DNA of 64,000 bases, taken from Charina bottae. Taxonomy: Eukaryota > Chordata > Lepidosauria > Squamata > Charinaidae. The notes under the pieces were generated by a model. The model was not told the DNA's origin and did no database searches. It saw nothing but the letters and a program-made list of their open reading frames with translations. The stretch spans positions 11,488,501-11,552,500 of the forward strand of contig JALMGJ010000006.1 of the NCBI GenBank assembly GCA_023362775.1, read 5' to 3'. This document shows positions 9,948 to 20,355 of the stretch, piece after piece (positions within the stretch are counted from its first letter, which is position 1; every line of letters starts with the position of its first letter). Made by a program: the position numbers and the translations under genes.

Positions 9948-10918
9948 GACAGCCCTTTAACGCAGATCTCTGGCTGTGCCCATTCTTTCCCTCCTGTTTC
10001 AAGTCATGAATGCATCCCTTTGCTCCACCTTGATGATGAAGGGCCTTGCTATTCCCAGCCAACCGTGTGTCTGTCAAACTGACTAAATGTGTCTGGTGAT
10101 GTCATAACACAAGTCCTTCCCCCTTACGGCCTTCCAGGCAATGTCACAGTACAAGTGGGGCAGAGTTTGCATCCTGACTTCGCAATGCACCTTTGCCCCT
10201 CCTGGTCCCTCTACTGCTGGTGGCCACACTGCAGGGAGGGCCAAACTCCTGGGGTCTGCCTCCCCACCCCAAATAATTGCATCTAAAGAAGTATGGGATA
10301 GATGTCTTATGGATGTACATCCGCAACCAATCTTTCTGTTTTACCTTCTTTCTGCAGACAAGCTTTGCAAACAGTGACACGCTTCAATGGGAGGCAAGCC
10401 AGAAATAATTATCCAGCATGTGTCATACTCAGAATTTCCAGTCTTACGTTATACATTTTGGGTTTCTCCTCCTGACTTCTTCCTTGTCACTCCAAGGAGT
10501 TTGTCTTTGTTGTGTGTTTTCAAGCCTGGGCTGTGGTCATGCCTGTCCCATGTGCCTCTCTGACTTGGAACTCAGCAGCAGCTCCTTTTCTGCACCTCCT
10601 CCTGTTTCTGGCTTGCTCTCCTAACAGGAAACATGAGATTTGTTTTATCTGGACTCCCTTACATTGTTCCTTCCTGGCTACTGGTGCTACTTCACTCCGA
10701 ATAACATTCTTGATGTGCATGGACCACCTAAGGTCAATGCTGGAGAGTAAGAGGTGTATTTAGGAGCAATTTGGGAGGGGGGATAAAAGAAGAGTAAGCT
10801 GTGAGGACCACGGGAGGAGAAGAGGGGTGAGTGCTGAAGAAGATGATTAAACAACCTTCTCTCCCAAGTGTAAGGTTGCCATTCCATAGTTGTTCTGACA
10901 GGTCACCCCTAAGCAAAT
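9948..10918. other. No recognised feature
   Basis: Mixed, moderately GC-rich sequence. Open frames of 60-80 codons on both strands show no recognisable motif. Confidence 0.4.
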
Positions 10919-11253
10919 TTGCTCGTGGTGGCTCAGTGGGTAAGACGCCAGGCTTGTTGATCGGAAGATCGCAAGTTCGGAGGTTCGAATCCCTAGCCCT
11001 GCGTGCGGAGTGAGCTCCCGCACTAGCTCCAGCTCTTGCCAACCTAGCAATTCGAAAGCATGCAAATGCAAGTAGATGAATAGGTACCACTTTGGTGGGT
11101 AGGTAACAGCGTTCCGCGTGCGTCCTGCCGGCCACATGACCGCGGAAGCGTCTTCGGACAACGCTGGCTCTTCGGCTAACAAACGGAGATGAGCACCGGC
11201 CCCTAGAGTCGGACACGACTGCACAAATGTGCGGGGGGAACCTTTACCTTTTT
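10919..11253 (+). mobile_element. Sauria SINE
   Basis: tRNA-like head 'gtggctcagtgggtaagacg' and B box 'ggttcgaatccc' near 10984; body 'ccaacctagcaattcgaaag'; 3' part 'gcaccggcccctagagtc' and BovB-like tail 'aacctttacctt'. Transcription would be by RNA polymerase III from the internal A and B boxes. No clear target duplication. Confidence 0.93.
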
Positions 11254-12100
11254 AAAATACAGTAGTGTTAAGAAGGATTAACTCCAAATTCAGTGTACCT
11301 AGGCTGGTTGGCAGAGTGTTGAGTTTAAATTGAGAAAACTGAACCACATGTTTTGTTGATGAAGAAGGATGACCCCCCCCTTTCTTCTTTTGCTTTATTT
11401 TAAAGTTAGAACGTGGGGCTTGCTTGCACCAGATCATAAATCTAGGCAATAAATCAATTTAGTTGCATAAAATATTCTCTCCCCAGCTACTTTGCAATTT
11501 TTTTTATCCACCTTGTGCCAGGCAGAGAGATTCTTCTGTATTTTTTCTATGAGTTCTTATTTAATCTGATGAAACAGAATTTGCTTTCGAAGATTCTTCC
11601 CAAGGAGAAGATAATTCATTGGTGAAGCGTGGCATTACTGCATTTATTTAATTACAAGGTGTCCAAGGGCTGTGTGTGAAAGGCCTATCTTTCACTATGT
11701 AATCCTCTCCCCAGCCAAATGCCTTTGTTATTTTCTCAGGATGCCATAGGGCTTTCTGGAGCCATGGGGTATTTCGGGAAATAAAAAAACATTCTAGAGA
11801 AGGGGTGGGTTACTTCTGAGGCAGGGACATCTGTGAGGAGACAGTCAAACTCATCAAGATGGCAGTCACAGCTGCACGATTGAAAACCCACCCCCTTTGC
11901 ATCTATGTCGGCATCACACACAAATACAAAGGGGGACGTCTTCAATCACATGGTCAAAAGTACCATCTTGACTGTTTTGACTGGCCCTGTGAATACCCAG
12001 GTTCTTGAGGACTTCTTGAGGACCAGAGTATGCCATATAGTGATATCATAGGAAGGAATGTGGTTGATTTGGCCTGGGGTGTGTGGGGGGTTGGAGGAAG
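11254..12100. other. No recognised feature
   Basis: AT-rich sequence with a C homopolymer near 11372 and no recognised repeat or coding motif. Confidence 0.4.
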
Positions 12101-12108
12101 CTTTAAAG

Positions 12109-13107
12109 CATGGATGTCCAACCTTTTGGCCCTGCCCATCGCGTGGACCAGGGAATGGGGTTTGCAGGCGGGAGCCAATTGCGTGGGGCGGGGTGGGGTT
12201 TGCAGGCGGGAGCCAATCGTGTAGGCCGGGGGGTGGGGAGCCCTGTTATTACTGTGTTGCAAAATGATGCATGTCTAAAAGGTGTGTCACCAACATGAAA
12301 AGTTTGGAAAGCTCTGCTCTATCTCAGGGGTGTCCAACCTTTTGGCTTCCCTGGGCCACAGTGAGTGAAGAGGAATTGTCTTGGGCTGCACATAAAATAT
12401 ATAATATAGTTAATGTATATAAGTAATAGAACTTCATTTATTTTTTTATATTTTTTATTATAAAATTTAAAAAAAGAGGGCAACATAAAACTAGTGGGAT
12501 ATTTGACCTTGTTTTTGTAAAAATAATGCATCAGTGTCTGGTTCAATGAAAGTGGTTGCAATTCTCAGTGAGTTCTCAAGGTGCTCGTCAGAAATTTTAA
12601 TTCTAATTTTACTCTTCGTGTGCTTCATCCTTGGAAATAGTTGCTCACAAATGTACGTGCTGCCAAAAAGCAATGTCATGAATAAGGCGTGATTGTGAAG
12701 TGAGGGATATTTTTCTCTGGGAAGATAGGTCTTATAAAAGTCCACTAGAGAGACATGATCAAATTTTTCTTTGAGTTGAGTATCTGATTGCAACTCTATG
12801 CACTTAATAATAAAAACAATAAACGCCTGTCATCACAACACATGTAGGTAGGTTGAAATATTATTAATTAATATAATATACACCACAAGCTGACGTGTGT
12901 AGCGGGTGGTGGCGGTGTTAGCACTGCACTGCCCCCTCCCCTACACAGTGTTCTGTTGTTTCTACCTACGCAGTCTGCGCTCGAGCACCGTGCAATCGAG
13001 TCACGAAAAAAAAACGCAAAATAATGTTAAAAGTTTACGATTTTTGGGGGCCTGTTCAGGGCCACATGCGGCCCATGGGCCGCGGGCTGGACACACCTGC
13101 TTTAATG
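12109..13107. mobile_element. Composite hAT cluster
   Basis: Begins CATGGATGTCCAACCTTTTG with two reversed copies of the 'gcgggagccaat' module. Next comes the right end of a CAGAGCTTTCC-family element, ending at 12316. A third element follows (12325-13099), starting CAGGGGTGTCCAACC and ending GGCTGGACACACCTG. The outer 8-bp CTTTAAAG at 12101-12108 recurs exactly at 13108-13115, with an additional near copy CTTTAATG at 13100-13107. This suggests layered insertions, but their order is not resolved. Confidence 0.7.
12491..12793 (-). pseudogene. hAT transposase C-terminal fragment (Charlie8/GTF2IRD2-like)
   Basis: A 100-codon minus-strand frame reads like the C-terminal dimerisation region of hAT transposases, of the kind fused in GTF2IRD2 and related domesticated proteins: LVDFYKTYLPREKYPSL, then FGSTYICEQLFPRMKHTKSK, then SDEHLENSLRIATT. 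hAT transposases cut and paste DNA between short inverted repeats. Only the C-terminal part is present; the RNase H-like catalytic core and BED zinc finger are not seen, so the fragment cannot act alone. It lies within the 12325-13099 hAT element in antisense orientation, consistent with being the internally deleted remains of an autonomous element. Family assignment is from recalled motif similarity. Confidence 0.75.
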
Positions 13108-13169
13108 CTTTAAAGGTCAGAAAAGAAGGAGGTAGGTGTGATGGAATGTCTCTCTGAAGGAGAAGGTAG

Positions 13170-13659
13170 TGTTATGGAGATCGCAGGACAAGAAGGAGGG
13201 GGCGCCTTCCAGGGTGAGAAGCGCTTTCATAGCACGGAAGACCTTGGGCAGCCATACAAGAGAATGAGGCCGGGCCCGCCTCAGCGTGCTTGGGGTTTTT
13301 TCCCAGTGAACTGTTCTGGTGGCTTAGTTTGGTAAGATTCTATGTAAGGTAGAGAATAAAGATCTAGAGCAGAGCTTTCCAAACTGTGTGTCGTGACACA
13401 AAAGTGTGTCGCCACACACAGCGTGGTGTGTCGCCACACCACCCGGAAGCGGCGGCGTGCGCGTGCAGAGCGGCAGCGGCGCGGGATCAGTGCTTCCGCG
13501 TTTTAGCGGAGGCTGCAGCCGCCGCCGCACGCCCCTCCGCGCTGCTGTGTGTGCGCGCGCCTCCGCCGCCGCTGGTGTGTCGCCAGCGGCGGACTTTGGA
13601 AAGCCCTGATCTAGAGCTTATCTCTGGGGCTCAGCGTTGTTCTTCGCCTAACCATGACA
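13170..13659 (+). mobile_element. Small solo LTR split by a hAT element
   Basis: Begins TGTTATGGAGATCGC and ends GCCTAACCATGACA (TG...CA). With the 239-bp hAT element and its 8-bp duplication removed, about 243 bp remain. It is the reverse complement of the 244-bp insert at 48799-49042. It contains the polyadenylation signal 'aataaa' just before 'gatctagag'. No internal retroviral genes adjoin it. The flanking 5-mers match poorly. Confidence 0.75.
13370..13608 (+). mobile_element. Nonautonomous hAT element (CAGAGCTTTCC family)
   Basis: Ends CAGAGCTTTCCAAACT and TTTGGAAAGCCCTG, flanked by a perfect 8-bp duplication ATCTAGAG at 13362-13369 and 13609-13616. The 239-bp interior is GC-rich and differs from other family members. 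It sits inside the solo LTR. Confidence 0.93.
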
Positions 13660-14285
13660 GTAAGCTCTGTGGTGGAAACTGCTCCTGTTCCCACCTTTAG
13701 AACAATCTAAAATACTAAAATGTCTCCCTATTTTAGATTATGAAGGGTGAGAATAGAAGCAGTTGTGGTTGGCATCTTGATTTTTTGGACCTCTTTCCAT
13801 CCCACAGAAGTCCGTGATGAACAGGGTGGTGACCACATTGAAGTGGGCAGGAGGTACAGTTTTGGGGACAGTTTTGATTAATTTAGGGCTTGTTTGTGTG
13901 TGGGGTGAGTATGTTTATGTGTATGCGTGTAAATAAATTTATTCTTTTCTCAAAAAACAAAGCAAAATGAGACTGGGGAAATTGCCCCCCACTTCTTGGC
14001 AGGTTGCTGACAAAATTCTAAGGCTACTTAGGGGCCAGAAAACTAAGGTTCTGGGATTATATGCAGCACCCAAACTATGGATTGCCAATCCTGGCTTTAA
14101 ACTGTATTCTGGTTCCCATCACTACTGGTCAACTGGAAGAGACTGTCAAGGATATGGCAAAAGAAATTCCAAAGACATTTAAATAATTTGACCTTCTGCA
14201 GATTCCAATACATATTCACTTCTCAGAGTTGTGCATTCAGAGGGCCAGGCACACTCATCCACACACACACACCCATACACTGAAT
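13660..14285. other. No recognised feature
   Basis: Mixed sequence; no repeat or coding motif recognised. Confidence 0.35.
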
Positions 14286-14293
14286 CCTTAGAG

Positions 14294-14409
14294 CAAGGTT
14301 TCTTAACCTTGGCAACTTTAAGACGTGTGGACTTCAACTCCCAGAATTCCCAAGAATTCTGGGAGTTGAAGTCCACACGTCTTACAGTTGCCAAGGTTGA
14401 GAAACACTG
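14294..14409. mobile_element. Foldback hAT-type MITE
   Basis: A 116-bp near-perfect palindrome: 'aacttcaactcccagaattc'-like arms around position 14350, ends CAAGGTTTCTTAACC and GGTTGAGAAACACTG, flanked by a perfect 8-bp duplication CCTTAGAG at 14286-14293 and 14410-14417. Same family as 34120-34249. Confidence 0.88.
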
Positions 14410-14417
14410 CCTTAGAG

Positions 14418-15017
14418 CAATTAGGACTGAGGAACTAGTTAAAATCAATAACATGATGTGACTACTGACTTTTTCCATCAGTATTTAAAGCTGAAATAGA
14501 AACTGCAGTATCTCCCCCAGCCATCCATGGTGACAGTGGTCATGAGCAGGAAGTGTCTCATTCTTCTAAATCTCCAATGACCCCAGGTATCCTGGCTTCT
14601 GTTGTCAGGATTATAAATCTTTGGCCTTGATACTATTGAAATTAGATTCCCCCACCCCACAAAGCTCTTGTAGGTGTTTTCTCAACATCATTTGTCACCA
14701 TCCAGCACCATCTCCTCTTTTTGTTTCAGTTTTCCCAGTAATGTCAAATGTCTAAAGACCACAGAGCCACCCAGCAAACAGAGAGGCTTTTTTTAGCCTG
14801 GATATTTTCTATAGGAATATGAGCTTGGTAGATGAAGAACACAGCTTCTTGCCAGTATGAGCCGCAGCCAATGCCTCTGGGAAAATCACAAAGCACCATA
14901 TAAGTATGCAAAAATAATAAGGTAAAGATGCTGTCAAGTTGAGCTCACCTTCTGGTGAAGATTTTGCCATGGCCATATCATTTTTGGCAGCATTTTTTTT
15001 TCCAATTTCCCAGTCCA
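14418..15017. other. No recognised feature
   Basis: Mixed sequence between two repeats. No supported gene. Confidence 0.35.
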
Positions 15018-15018
15018 G

Positions 15019-15118
15019 TCTACAGGATTCCCTTGTGTTTGCCCATCCAAGTATTAACCACATCCAACTTGCTTAGCTTTGTTTTGGGATTAGCCAAGAT
15101 CAGTTGGTGTGATGGCCA
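15019..15118 (-). mobile_element. 5S rRNA-derived SINE fragment
   Basis: On the minus strand the order 'tgatcttggctaat', 'aagctaagcaagttgg', 'ggttaatacttggatggg' follows the 5S rRNA internal promoter region and 3' half, but is clearly mutated. Best read as a 5S-derived SINE or 5S pseudogene. Confidence 0.6.
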
Positions 15119-15475
15119 TATCTTAGAACAACAACATTAGAAGTACATGAAAGATCTCTCAATCCCACCTGAAAGTTCATCTTATCCAACCTGGTTAATG
15201 CAGGAGATCCACTTCCACAAAACATCTCCAGCTTTTGTTCCTTTAAAAATGAAATACCATTGCATTCTAGACATATGTTCTTCTTCTGGCACTGGCATCT
15301 GGCACTTTCTGGCATCTAACGTTACTAAGAGATATGTGTACCTTCCATAGCAACCTTGAGAGATGGGTTAGTAAAGCTCTCCCCAGTCTAAGCTCATATT
15401 TTGTACTCAAGAGATAGATCCAAAACACACATTACTTAAGATAAGAACGTCTCCTCTGAGTCCCATTGCTGCTAT

Positions 15476-15478
15476 CAC

Positions 15479-15526
<48 letters not shown>

Positions 15527-15530
15527 ATCC
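15476..15530 (+). repeat. (ATC)n microsatellite
   Basis: Uninterrupted 'atc' repeats over about 50 bp; the Asp run read on the minus strand is a repeat artefact. Confidence 0.95.
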
Positions 15531-15960
15531 TCTTTTAAACATCTGAATAGTACAATGGTATCTGTCTGGGGTGTCAACCTGTAGGCCCTGAATGCCCCAT
15601 CTCATTTTCACTCTCCCCCAGGAGACTCCTATATCATGACAAAGATATATTCTCCAGTGAAATTTTTCTGTCCTCTCGATAGGAGTGCCTGAATGCAAGT
15701 TAAGCTATTAATTAATCCCTCCCAGCCCCCCCCCCCAGCCCTTTTTTCTCTTAGTTTTTCAACATATTTTATTTCTCATTCTCTAAAAGCCCTAAAGGAA
15801 GCATCCATTTAACAGTATGAAGTTTTCTCAGCCATAAGCTGCCAGTCAGATGACTCTTCAGGATGCTCCCGTTTCACTTCCCATTGTTCAAAGCACAAAA
15901 TTCTATTTCAAGGAGGAAAGAACAATGACTCATTTAAAGGAAAAGTGGCTATGATAGTTC
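15531..15960. other. No recognised feature
   Basis: Contains a C homopolymer near 15727. No gene or mobile element recognised. Confidence 0.35.
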
Positions 15961-15965
15961 TGCAA

Positions 15966-15966
<1 letters not shown>

Positions 15967-16003
<37 letters not shown>

Positions 16004-16512
16004 AGGGAGGGAGGGAGGGAGGGGAAGGAAGGAAGGAAGGAAGGAAGGAAGGAAGGAAGGAAGGAAGGAAGGAAGGAAGGAAGGAAGGAAGGAAGGAAGG
16101 AAGGAAGGAAAGGAGGATAATAGGGAAGGAAGGATAATAGGGAAGGAAGGAAGGAAGGAAGGAAGGAAGGAAGGAAGGAAGGAAGGAAGGAAGGAAGGAA
16201 GGAAGGAAGGAAGGATAATAGGGAAGGAAGGAAAGGAGGATAATAGGGAAGGAAGGAAGGAAGGAAGGAAGGAAGGAAGGAAGGAAGGAAGGAAGGAAGG
16301 GAAGGAGGATAATAGGGAAGGAAGGATAATAGGGAAGGAAGGATATTAGGGAAGGAAGGAAGGAAGGAAGGAAGGAAGGAAGGAAGGAAGGGAGGGAGGG
16401 AGGGAGGGAGGGAGGGAGGGAGGGAGGGAGGATGGATAATAGGGAAGGAAGGAAGGAAGGAAGGAAGGAAGGAAGGAAGGAAGGAAGGAAGGAAGGAAGG
16501 AAGGAAGGAAGG
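15967..16512 (+). repeat. Compound GA/GGGA/GGAA microsatellite
   Basis: (GA)n at 15967-15996, then (GGGA)n, then long (GGAA)n runs broken repeatedly by 'ggataataggg'. Long open frames on both strands are artefacts. Confidence 0.97.
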
Positions 16513-17360
16513 CAAATGTATATAGCAGGCATGTGTATAGATAACGTATCTTATTTAAACACACAGTCAGTAACTATGCTCTGCTTCTCCTTCCATTCTT
16601 TTCTTCACTTTAGGTAAGACGATTATGATAGGAACTGTTGGTTGGGTTATTAATTAAAGAACATGAAAATGACACACACCACATAGTCTCCCCAATAAGT
16701 CTTGGCAGAAGGGCAATCAGAAAATGTTGGCAGGAGGAGGGAAGTGGAATAGGCTGAAGAACTTAGCTATGCCCCAGCCCTCTCGACACAGAAGGGTTTC
16801 CCTTCCCTCTGCCAATACTTTATTCAACGCCAGCTCAGCTGCGACCCCACTTCCAACAATGGCTCTTCTCCATGTTGGCAACCAACACTGCACAGAAGAA
16901 AATATGAAATTACTCTTGGAAAAATGTAAGTGGAAGGATGAGCCCTGAGCCAAGTTTGAAGGATCCAAATTTAAGCTCCCACACTGTTAAATGTCACTCG
17001 GAAATCTCTCTCTCTCTTTCTCTCTCCCTGATACACAAATACAGGGAAATCACACACACACTCGTAGGCACACAGTTTGCATTTGTTAACAATGAGGCAT
17101 AAGAAATTGCAACTGTTGGGTAATAGTAATTTTTAAAAACCATAGTTATCTAGCACATCAAAAATTTCCTGGTAGGTTGAAATACTTTATCACTAAATTT
17201 GCCTGCAGCAGGTATTATTATTAATAGATGGGAGATTACAAAGGTATGGATGCTCATCAACAAATTTTCAACAATAAATCTGTGTACATGTTTCAGTATT
17301 AGGCCAGACTGAAAAAAGTTAAATTAGCTTCTAAGTATCTCTAGCCTTAAGACAAATGCT
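16513..17360. other. No recognised feature
   Basis: Mixed sequence with short CT and CA runs near 17005-17060. No gene evidence. Confidence 0.35.
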
Positions 17361-17364
17361 TAGT

Positions 17365-17448
17365 AGTAGTAGTAGTAGTAGTAGAAGTAGTAGTAGTAGT
17401 AGTAGTAGAAGTAGTAGTAGTAGAAGTAGTAGTAGTAGTAGTAGTATC
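17365..17448 (+). repeat. (AGT)n microsatellite
   Basis: About 28 triplets, mostly 'agt' with interspersed 'aga'. Confidence 0.95.
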
Positions 17449-18488
17449 GTAGTACAATTCTCATTTATGGGGTAGATGGATGTTCCATAACTTTAACAGC
17501 TGCATAAAATACGGAAAACATGGTTGGCATTTATCTCAGAAATATGGACACAAAGTAATGGGGAGGCAGGTGCTCCATTGTTTAGTTTTCAGAGGGAAAA
17601 TCCCTCCTCCTGTTCCTTCTCCTCCTCCTCCTCCTCCTCCCCCCCCTTCTCTTTTCGAGGAAACTATGAAGGGTTTGATCTTATAATCAAAACTTCAGTA
17701 TGACATTCAGAAATGTTGTGGAATCTCTGAGATTGAGAGTTACAATGGCCTTGACCTTATTTGCTTGGAAACTTAGACAACTGCCAAGAGCCCCAGCTTC
17801 AGTAAAGGATCTATGAGCCCAACATTGCAACACAGTTGTCACCTTGTATGAACCATTCAGTGGCTGAGTTCAGAAAAAACATTGAACCCTAGATCTGGGT
17901 TAACAAAACACGGCTTCTAAATTCACATAACAGCTATGCTCACACCAACCATATTGTGGCTTAATGGAATGGCGGGGTTCCTATAATATGCTAAGACAAT
18001 GCTTGTGTGTACAATATTCTGAACTGCCGACTACCCATCCCCATTTTAGCTTAGTCAAATGTGTTGGGCAAATCCAGCCAATAAATTCAGAGGCAGAGTT
18101 ATGTTCTCCATGGCTTCCAGTTAATGACAGCCTAATTGAAGCACATGAACCTCAGTTCCAAGTTGGCTGGCATGGGCTCCTACCCTGTACACTGCTTTGC
18201 TGAAACAGAGATGTATTCTGGTAGCCCATCCCTGGGAATTTCATATAACTAAACTGAGAGAAATGAGTTAGTGTTTGAAGAAACTCCAAGCAAGGGTATA
18301 TTTTCAGACTCTTACAAAACATTTGTGACTGTTTACACAACATTTTAATTCAATTTCAAAACCATTTTGGAGAGCCGTAACTTGAGCGGAACTTCCATGT
18401 GTTTCAAGGCAAGGTAAAGATTGACAGTAAGGTTAGAAAAAGGACTTGAGAGATGTCAAATAAAAAAATGGGCCTACTTAAGTGTGAG
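17449..18488. other. No recognised feature apart from a CTC-rich run
   Basis: (TCC)n at about 17610-17647. The rest looks single-copy. No coding motif recognised. Confidence 0.35.
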
Positions 18489-18490
18489 TA

Positions 18491-18877
18491 CAGGTAGTCC
18501 TCGCTTAACGACCATTTATTTAGTGATGGTTCGGACTTACAACGGTGCTGGGAAAAGCAACTTATGGCTGTCCTCACACTTACAACCGTCGCAGCATCCC
18601 TGCGGTCAAGTGATCACGATTTGGGCACTTGGCAACCAGTTCGCATTTATGACAATTGCAGCATCCCATGGTCATGTGATTGCCATTTTCAACTTTCCCA
18701 GCTGGCTTCTGGCAAGCAAAATCAATGGGGAACCATATGATTCGTTTAACACCACGTGGTTCACTTAACGACCACTGCAAAAAGGGTCGTAAAATTGGGT
18801 TGGATTCGCTTAATGACCGCTTTGCTTAGCAACTGAAATTCCGGTCCCAATTGTGGTCGTTAAGCGAGGACTACCTG
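18491..18877. mobile_element. Tigger-like MITE, copy 1
   Basis: 387 bp with terminal inverted repeats CAGGTAGTCCTCGCTTAACG and CGTTAAGCGAGGACTACCTG, flanked by TA on both sides as expected for Tc1/mariner-pogo elements. No transposase. Copies at 23441 and 43644. Confidence 0.88.
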
Positions 18878-19004
18878 TAGGACTCTTTGCAGTCCTTATG
18901 TCTATGAAGGTTCTCAGTCATCCAGGTGGAATTGTCTGTAGCTTGAATCATGTCAACTGGATTTCTATTTTCTTAATGGAAACGTTTCGCTCCTTATCCA
19001 AGGT

Positions 19005-20165
19005 GTGTGTCTTAACACCACTTATTTCACATACAGAGGTGACTTTTACAGACAAAAACACGGCTGTGCCATGGGTTCTCCTGTGTCACCCATTGTGGCC
19101 AATTTATACATGGAAGAAGTGGAGAAGAAAGCACTCAACACATTCCAGGGAACGGTGCCCACCCACTGGTTTAGGTATGTGGATGACACCTGGGTCAAAA
19201 TCAAGGCCCAGGAAGTACAGGCCTTCACGGACCATATAAACACTATAGATGCCAACATTAGCTTCACCAGAGAAGACACCAAGGACAACAGACTGGCATT
19301 CCTAGACTGTGAAGTCCTCATTGGGACCGGTGGCAAGCTAGAAATAGGGATCTACAGGAAACCCACACACACAGATCAATATCTGATGTTTGACTCCCAC
19401 CATCCACTGCAGCACAAACTAGGAGTCATCAGGACATTGTCACACAGAGCAGAAACCATCCCCACCTCCATGGATTCCAAAAAGAATGAAAATCAGCACC
19501 TGAGAACAGCCCTGAAGGCCTGTGGATATCCAAATTGGGCCTTCACCAAATCTAAATCTACCAGACCTAAAACAGCGACAGATAGGGCTGAGACTCAGAG
19601 TAAACGAAAGAACCTGGTCATTCCCTACATGGCTGGCGTGTCTGAAAAGATAAAACGGATATTTGGCAAACACCACATACCTGTATATTTCAAACCCACC
19701 AACACACTGAGACAGAGGCTTGTACACCCCAAAGATCAAACTCCAAAACATAAGAAAAGCAATGTAGTTTATGCAATCCAGTGCAGTGAGGAGTGCTCTG
19801 AACTCTACATTGGAGAAACCAAACAACCTATGTACAGGAGGATGGCACAACACAGGAGAAATAACACCACAGGACCAGAGTCAGCAGTTTATCTTCATCT
19901 AAAAGAAAAAGGACACTCATTTGAGGACATTAATGTTCACATTTTAGACAGAGAAGATAGGTGGTTTGAGAGAGGGGTCAAGGAATCCATTTATGCCAAC
20001 TTGGAAAATCCTTCCTTGAATAGAGGTGGGGGCCTCAGGCACAAACTCTCCCCCATCTTCCTCCCCGTGTTGTCTTCTGTGCCTAGGAAGATTAAGACCA
20101 TTTCAGAAGCTCAACAGCAGCATGGTGTTTTTAACGACCCTCCATTAGATGATAAAAGGACTTAA
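19005..20165 (+). CDS. Penelope-like RT (C-terminal) with GIY-YIG endonuclease
   Basis: Encodes the back part of a Penelope-type polyprotein: a reverse transcriptase related to telomerase, fused to a GIY-YIG nuclease that nicks the target. In 386 residues, GSPVSPIVANLYME (24-37) is followed by the catalytic YVDD at 58-61 and IYRKPTHTD near 116-124. The nuclease shows VVYAIQC at about 254-260, YIGET at 268-272, a basic stretch MYRRMAQHR, and a Glu in VKESIY near 327 that could be the metal ligand. Ends in a normal stop. The Met at 19005 is simply the first Met after the truncation point; the RT N-terminal fingers are missing. The frame is otherwise unbroken, so the copy is fairly young. Not expected to be functional without its 5' part. 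Confidence 0.85.
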   Translation: MCLNTTYFTYRGDFYRQKHGCAMGSPVSPIVANLYMEEVEKKALNTFQGTVPTHWFRYVDDTWVKIKAQEVQAFTDHINTIDANISFTREDTKDNRLAFLDCEVLIGTGGKLEIGIYRKPTHTDQYLMFDSHHPLQHKLGVIRTLSHRAETIPTSMDSKKNENQHLRTALKACGYPNWAFTKSKSTRPKTATDRAETQSKRKNLVIPYMAGVSEKIKRIFGKHHIPVYFKPTNTLRQRLVHPKDQTPKHKKSNVVYAIQCSEECSELYIGETKQPMYRRMAQHRRNNTTGPESAVYLHLKEKGHSFEDINVHILDREDRWFERGVKESIYANLENPSLNRGGGLRHKLSPIFLPVLSSVPRKIKTISEAQQQHGVFNDPPLDDKRT

Positions 20166-20262
20166 AAATTACATCTCAATATAACCATGACCTAGCCCCA
20201 GGTGTAAGGTCACACAGCTACCTAGGAACATATTTAGGATTCCCTTACCAACTTTGCTCAGA

Positions 20263-20293
20263 CTGAAGAAGCCCCTTGGATAAGGAGCGAAAC
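20263..20293 (+). ncRNA. Hammerhead-ribozyme-like core in Penelope 3' terminal segment
   Basis: CTGAAGA at 20263-20269 fits the CUGANGA core box and GAAAC at 20289-20293 fits the second box. The intervening 'gcccc...ggagc' can form a helix II with one mismatch. Penelope-like elements are known to carry hammerhead motifs in their terminal repeats; helix I/III geometry was not verified. Confidence 0.55.
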
Positions 20294-20355
20294 GTTTCCA
20301 TTAAGAAAATAGAAATCCAGTTGACATGATTCAAGCCACAGACTTTGCAGTCCTT

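Larger units (their letters stand above)
18898..20342 (+). mobile_element. Penelope-like element, 5' truncated
   Basis: Bounded by a perfect 13-bp target duplication CTTTGCAGTCCTT at 18885-18897 and 20343-20355. The first ~100 bp are the inverse of the last ~85 bp: 'cattaagaaaatagaaatcc' near 20300 and its complement near 18960. Such inverted terminal segments are typical of Penelope-like elements. The coding region lies between. Confidence 0.9.

Noticed and set aside
15930..16564. Open frames encoding PSFLPSFL or KEGRKEGR repeats
   Set aside because: Pure microsatellite translation.
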